DNA from: Actinomycetota bacterium
GTDB lineage: Bacteria > Actinomycetota > Acidimicrobiia > Acidimicrobiales > Ilumatobacteraceae
Direction: 5' to 3'
Assembly (NCBI GenBank): GCA_005789925.1
Contig: SXWG01000011.1
Location: 1 to 6,339, forward strand
DNA length: 6,339 bases
A model generated the notes under the pieces. The model was given only the letters and a program-made list of their open reading frames with translations, ran no database searches and was not told where the DNA came from. Below, one piece after another: positions 6,226 to 6,339 of this stretch. A program made the position numbers and the translations under genes. Position 1 is the first letter of the stretch; each line of letters starts with the position of its first letter.

Positions 6226-6339
6226 TCAGTTGCCGGGGGCCGGATCGACGTCGCGCGTTTCGGTGAAATCGAACGACAATCGCCGTTCGGCAAAGAACCA
6301 ACGTCCGTCACGACGCACATAGCGGTCGTGATAGCGAAT
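6226..6339 (-). CDS. SnoaL/NTF2-like protein, C-terminal end only (partial)
   Basis: On the minus strand the frame is open from the window edge to a TGA at 6228-6226 and gives the last 37 residues of a protein. The stretch R-Y-H-D-R-Y-V-R-R-D-G-R-W-F-F-A-E-R-R is typical of the last beta strands of SnoaL-like (NTF2-fold) proteins, which have the pattern Y-x-D-x-Y-x-(R/x)-x-D-G-x-W-x-(I/F)-x-x-R. The tail is hydrophilic and ends in P-A-P-G-N. The family includes polyketide cyclases, ring-hydroxylating dioxygenase beta subunits, limonene-epoxide hydrolase relatives and many uncharacterised members, so the fold is much more certain than any reaction. The gene converges on the RCC1-repeat gene with only 4 bases between the stop codons, so there is no separate terminator there. 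Confidence 0.8.
   Translation of the reverse strand: MRYHDRYVRRDGRWFFAERRLSFDFTETRDVDPAPGN

Overview
The window looks like chromosomal DNA from a high-GC actinomycete-type bacterium. The GC-rich third codon positions, GTG starts, Thr/Pro-rich secreted proteins, a CocE-type lipoprotein ending in an S-L-R-G-Q-P-C-R motif and a long membrane-linked ECF sigma factor all fit Actinomycetota. Class Acidimicrobiia (Ilumatobacter-like) is my best guess, from the style of the proteins rather than any marker gene. There is no mobile element, CRISPR array, tRNA or rRNA. Five protein genes fill nearly all of the window.

Layout. (1) 1-537, +: the 3' end of a secreted Thr-rich protein with an FN3-like domain. 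(2) 558-2744, +: a complete lipoprotein serine hydrolase of the CocE/NonD (X-Pro dipeptidyl-peptidase, S15-like) family, 20 bases after gene 1 and probably co-transcribed with it. (3) A 109-base gap, then 2854-4422, +: an ECF-type sigma factor fused in one chain to a zinc-binding anti-sigma-like domain, a membrane helix, a long Thr/Pro-rich stalk and a C-terminal extracytoplasmic domain. (4) A 116-base gap with two hairpins, then 4539-6221, +: an exported seven-repeat RCC1-type beta-propeller protein with a Pro-rich linker and a C-terminal two-cysteine module. (5) 6226-6339, -: the C-terminal end of a SnoaL/NTF2-like protein, convergent with gene 4.

Most interesting point. The gaps before the sigma gene and before the RCC1 gene share a two-block element, AAAGTGTCCA - 16 bases - GACTC, with the same internal spacing and nearly the same distance to the start codon (54 and 48 bases lie between). 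The spacer between the blocks is not conserved. This is the layout of an ECF promoter (-35 and -10). My inference is that the membrane-tethered sigma factor activates its own gene and the exported RCC1 protein gene, forming a small cell-surface sensing and response cassette. The sequence shows the shared element and the protein architecture; the regulatory link is a hypothesis. Four of the five genes (all but the SnoaL-like one) encode proteins that are wholly or partly outside the membrane, so this is a cell-envelope neighbourhood.
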